Of a stretch of 12,710 nt of DNA, positions 12,377 to 12,710 are shown piece after piece. How positions within the stretch are numbered: the first letter of the stretch is position 1; every line of letters begins with the position of its first letter. Where the stretch lies: the NCBI GenBank assembly GCA_028871195.1, contig JAGWNT010000105.1, positions 1 through 12,710 of the forward strand. The letters are read 5' to 3'. Made by a program: the position numbers and the translations under genes. Source of the stretch: REEB85 sp018971455 (GTDB taxonomy: Bacteria > Pseudomonadota > Alphaproteobacteria > Acetobacterales > Acetobacteraceae). Under the pieces are notes generated by a model. That model was given only the letters and a program-made list of their open reading frames with translations. It did not search any database and was not told where the DNA came from.

Positions 12377-12710
12377 ATGGATGACCTGCTGGCGGATTTC
12401 CTGACCGAGACCGGAGAGAGCCTCGCCGAGCTCGACGTCGCCCTGGTCCGCCTGGAGCGGGCGCCGGAGGACGGGGCGACGCTGTCGCTGATCTTCCGTC
12501 TGGTGCACACCATCAAGGGCACGTGCGGCTTTCTCGGCCTGCCCCGGCTGGAGCGGGTGGCGCATGCCAGCGAGAACGTGCTCGGCCGCGTGCGCGACAA
12601 GGTGTTGCCGGTGACGCCCGATCTGGTCAGCGCGGTCCTGGCCGGCATCGACCGCATCAAGACGATCGTGGCCGGGCTGGGCGCCACCGGGGCCGAGCCC
12701 GACGGCGACG
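12377..12710 (+). CDS. cheA: Chemotaxis histidine kinase CheA, N-terminal part
   Basis: The first 111 residues of a CheA-type kinase, cut by the window edge. They form a complete P1 (HPt) domain starting MDDLLADFLTETGESLAELD. The phospho-acceptor is His44 in LVHTIKGTCGFLGL, and LERVAHASENVLG follows as in bacterial CheA P1 domains. In the full protein P1 is phosphorylated by the P4 kinase domain and passes phosphate to CheY and CheB under receptor control. GAGGAG lies six bases before the ATG at 12377. CheW-binding and kinase domains, and neighbours such as cheW or cheY, would lie beyond the window. Confidence 0.92.
   Translation, partial: MDDLLADFLTETGESLAELDVALVRLERAPEDGATLSLIFRLVHTIKGTCGFLGLPRLERVAHASENVLGRVRDKVLPVTPDLVSAVLAGIDRIKTIVAGLGATGAEPDGD

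Overview
The window looks like a GC-rich alphaproteobacterial chromosome. Rhodospirillales/Acetobacteraceae is my best guess, from a ChpT-type phosphotransferase next to cheA, an Atm1-type ABC exporter, a DUF3553 protein and an alphaproteobacterial-style L28. This is judged from family resemblance; no search was run.

Left third (1-4660): a complete, compact type II-C CRISPR-Cas9 locus. The right end of a CRISPR array (three 36-bp repeats, the first cut by the window edge, with 30-bp spacers) is followed by cas2, cas1 and cas9, all on the minus strand and overlapping (cas9/cas1 by 25 bp, cas1/cas2 as ATGA). No cas4 or csn2 is present. Upstream of cas9, on the plus strand, lies a tracrRNA. It has a 27-nt anti-repeat, a short U-loop hairpin, and an 11-bp GCGA-loop terminator with a U tract. 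The anti-repeat shows that crRNAs are read on the plus strand, towards cas2 and opposite to the cas genes. Cas9 (1023 aa) keeps all RuvC and HNH catalytic residues. Its PAM-interacting C-terminus is much lower in GC than the rest of the gene, which suggests domain exchange.

Middle (4659-9074): a DUF4743-type Nudix hydrolase (minus), divergent from an Atm1/HMT1-type ABC exporter (plus). Next come an 85-aa unknown protein and an overlapping family 2 glycosyltransferase that lacks a normal start codon, then rpmB (ribosomal protein L28) with its own promoter candidate.

Right third (9141-12710): a membrane-anchored, sensorless histidine-kinase-like protein preceded by a CtrA-type TTAACCAT half-site. 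Then moaA (molybdenum cofactor synthesis) and a DUF3553 gene on the minus strand. Last are chpT and the start of cheA on the plus strand, the opening of a likely chemotaxis/phosphorelay cluster that continues past the window.

The genes fall into separate units: CRISPR immunity on the left, unlinked housekeeping genes in the middle, and phosphorelay signalling on the right. No stretch longer than 300 bases lacks a gene or the CRISPR array, and I see no tRNA, rRNA, IS element or integrase.
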